A program made the translations under genes and the position numbers. Below, piece by piece: positions 42,998 through 44,122 of a stretch of DNA of 44,122 nucleotides. The stretch's first letter is position 1; the number at the start of each line of letters is the position of its first letter. The notes beneath the pieces are model-generated. The model was not told the origin of the DNA, searched no databases, and was given only the letters and a program-made list of their open reading frames with translations. Source of the DNA: Enterococcus lemanii (GTDB taxonomy: Bacteria > Bacillota > Bacilli > Lactobacillales > Enterococcaceae); the NCBI RefSeq assembly GCF_016909125.1, contig NZ_JAFBFD010000027.1, positions 1-44,122 of the forward strand, in the 5' to 3' direction.

Positions 42998-43810
42998 ATG
43001 AAAATTGGATTTATCGGGGTCGGTAATATGGCCAGTGCGATTATAAAAGGAATCATTACCAAAGAGTTTGTCGCAGCAAATGAGGTTTACTTATTTGACT
43101 TAATGACAGAAAAAGTGACGGCTTTTGCTAAAGAACACGGTTGCCAAGTCAGCGCAACGACAGCTGAATTAATCGAAGCAGTAGATACAGTACTCTTAGC
43201 AGTCAAACCAAATGTGATTGAAAGTGTCTTACAAGAAAATAAAGCGCTCATTACCACCAAAAAACCATTATTGATTTCAATTGCAGCGGGAACGCCTTTA
43301 AAAAAATTAGCGAACTTTTTACAAACCGACGAAGAAGTGCCAATGATACGGGTCATGCCGAATGTGAATGCGATGATCGGTGAAGGAGCGGCGGCGATTT
43401 GTGGCAATGAATTTGCGACGAAAGAACAAATTCAAACCGTCGTTGCACTTTTTGAAGCAGTCGGATCGGCTTGGGAATTACCAGAAAAAGATTTTTCGAA
43501 CTTTACCGCGTTAGCCGGCAGTTCACCCGCTTATGCGTACCTTTTTATTGATAGTATCGCCCGTGCAGGGGTCAAACATGGCTTACCAAAAGAGTTATGC
43601 AACCAAATTGCCGCTCAAGCAGTCTTAGGCAGTGCCAAAATGATTTTAGAAAGCAAGGAAAATCCATGGACTTTAATTGATCGCGTCTGCTCACCTGGGG
43701 GGACAACCGTTGCGGGTTTACTAGCCTTAGAAGAAGAAAAATTTATCGCAACGGTTGTGAAGGGGATCGATGCTACGATTGCCCGCGACCAAGAAATGAA
43801 TCAACAATAA
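42998..43810 (+). CDS. proC: Pyrroline-5-carboxylate reductase
   Basis: 270-residue enzyme, the last step of proline synthesis: pyrroline-5-carboxylate to proline with NAD(P)H. The N-terminal Rossmann motif IGFIGVGNMASAIIKG, VLLAVKPNV, IRVMPNVNAMIGEG and the C-terminal dimer region with VCSPGGTTVAGLLALEE are characteristic. The start is the ATG at 42998, with GGCGGGAG before it. TATAAT at 42959-42964 is a likely -10. It is transcribed away from the pectin locus and is not functionally linked to it. Confidence 0.95.
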   Translation: MKIGFIGVGNMASAIIKGIITKEFVAANEVYLFDLMTEKVTAFAKEHGCQVSATTAELIEAVDTVLLAVKPNVIESVLQENKALITTKKPLLISIAAGTPLKKLANFLQTDEEVPMIRVMPNVNAMIGEGAAAICGNEFATKEQIQTVVALFEAVGSAWELPEKDFSNFTALAGSSPAYAYLFIDSIARAGVKHGLPKELCNQIAAQAVLGSAKMILESKENPWTLIDRVCSPGGTTVAGLLALEEEKFIATVVKGIDATIARDQEMNQQ

Positions 43811-44122
43811 ACAACCAAAGCAGGCCTCTTAGATAAACTGAATCTATCTTTTTTTATTTTAGTTTGTGTAATATACTATTTTTCCTGAATTATTCATACT
43901 TTTAGAAAAAGAACAATCCAAGGGTCAAAATGACTCGTTTTGACCCTTGAATATAAAAAAATAAAACTTTTAAAAGAAAATAGAGAAAAGATACAAGAAA
44001 ATTGAGTAGTAAAGAAAAATTTCTGCTTAGAATGGCCAAAAATAGACAGACTCCCCCCTTGGTGCTAAAAACGATTTTTTTTCATAGGGAGAAGGTCATT
44101 TTGCTAGTAGGAATACAACCGC
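43811..44122. other. Right-edge intergenic region
   Basis: After proC there is a short stem AGATA (43831-43835) / TATCT (43845-43849) with a T-run, its probable terminator. Farther on lies a perfect 12-base hairpin CAAGGGTCAAAA (43919-43930) / TTTTGACCCTTG (43938-43949). The last 90 bases are open in one plus-strand frame (possible ATG at 44032) with no ribosome binding site; I cannot assign a gene. Confidence 0.5.

Noticed and set aside
44032-44122. Possible start of a gene running off the right edge
   Set aside because: Only 30 codons are visible, without a ribosome binding site; the end of the frame has a faint resemblance to the first strand of a GTPase, too weak to call.
1-44122. Mobile elements, phage genes, tRNA, rRNA and CRISPR arrays
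   Set aside because: Looked for on both strands; no transposase, integrase, repeat-spacer pattern or tRNA-like cloverleaf was recognised.

Overview
The window reads as chromosome of a low-GC Gram-positive bacterium of the Lactobacillales, most likely an Enterococcus. The grounds are strong AGGAGG-type ribosome binding sites, CcpA-type cre boxes, a T-box leader, an LPXTG wall anchor, a DUF1659/DUF2922 gene pair and a sodium-pump oxaloacetate decarboxylase with a separate biotin carrier subunit. The genus is inferred from protein families, not from a marker gene. I see no rRNA, tRNA, CRISPR array, prophage or insertion sequence.

Left part (1-17 kb), housekeeping and accessory metabolism: a TraX-like membrane protein cut by the left edge; a metallophosphoesterase; an oxaloacetate decarboxylase operon (oadA, small membrane subunit, biotin carrier, oadB) followed by an aldo/keto reductase; and a T-box leader, probably methionine-responsive, in front of two PLP enzymes of sulfur amino-acid metabolism. 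Next come a wall-anchored GH5 glucanase on the minus strand, a TetR regulator with a small membrane protein and twin operators, an ECF vitamin-uptake S component, a SulP transporter without STAS domain, the DUF1659/DUF2922 pair, and a sensor-nucleotidyltransferase protein downstream of glutamate dehydrogenase.

Centre and right (18.8-42 kb), a pectin / rhamnogalacturonan utilisation locus in two opposed arms. The minus-strand arm runs from a LacI regulator through uxaB, uxaA and uxaC, an alpha/beta esterase and a CE12-type rhamnogalacturonan acetylesterase to an enolase-superfamily dehydratase. The plus-strand arm begins with a membrane-bound AraC-type regulator (YesS-like). It continues with an ABC sugar permease pair split into divergent genes, a YesL-like DUF624 protein, GH105, GH28, a second alpha/beta esterase, a CE8 pectin methylesterase, a DUF4064 membrane protein, GH43, and two tandem paralogous solute-binding lipoproteins. 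None of the plus-arm pectin enzymes has a signal peptide. The logic is therefore uptake of decorated oligogalacturonides, de-esterification and cleavage in the cytoplasm, then galacturonate to tagaturonate (UxaC), altronate (UxaB) and 2-keto-3-deoxygluconate (UxaA). The KDG kinase and aldolase, the ABC ATPase and any extracellular pectin lyase are not in the window.

Right edge: a sugar-phosphate isomerase/epimerase-like TIM barrel on the minus strand, proC on the plus strand, and a 312-base tail holding a terminator and a perfect hairpin.
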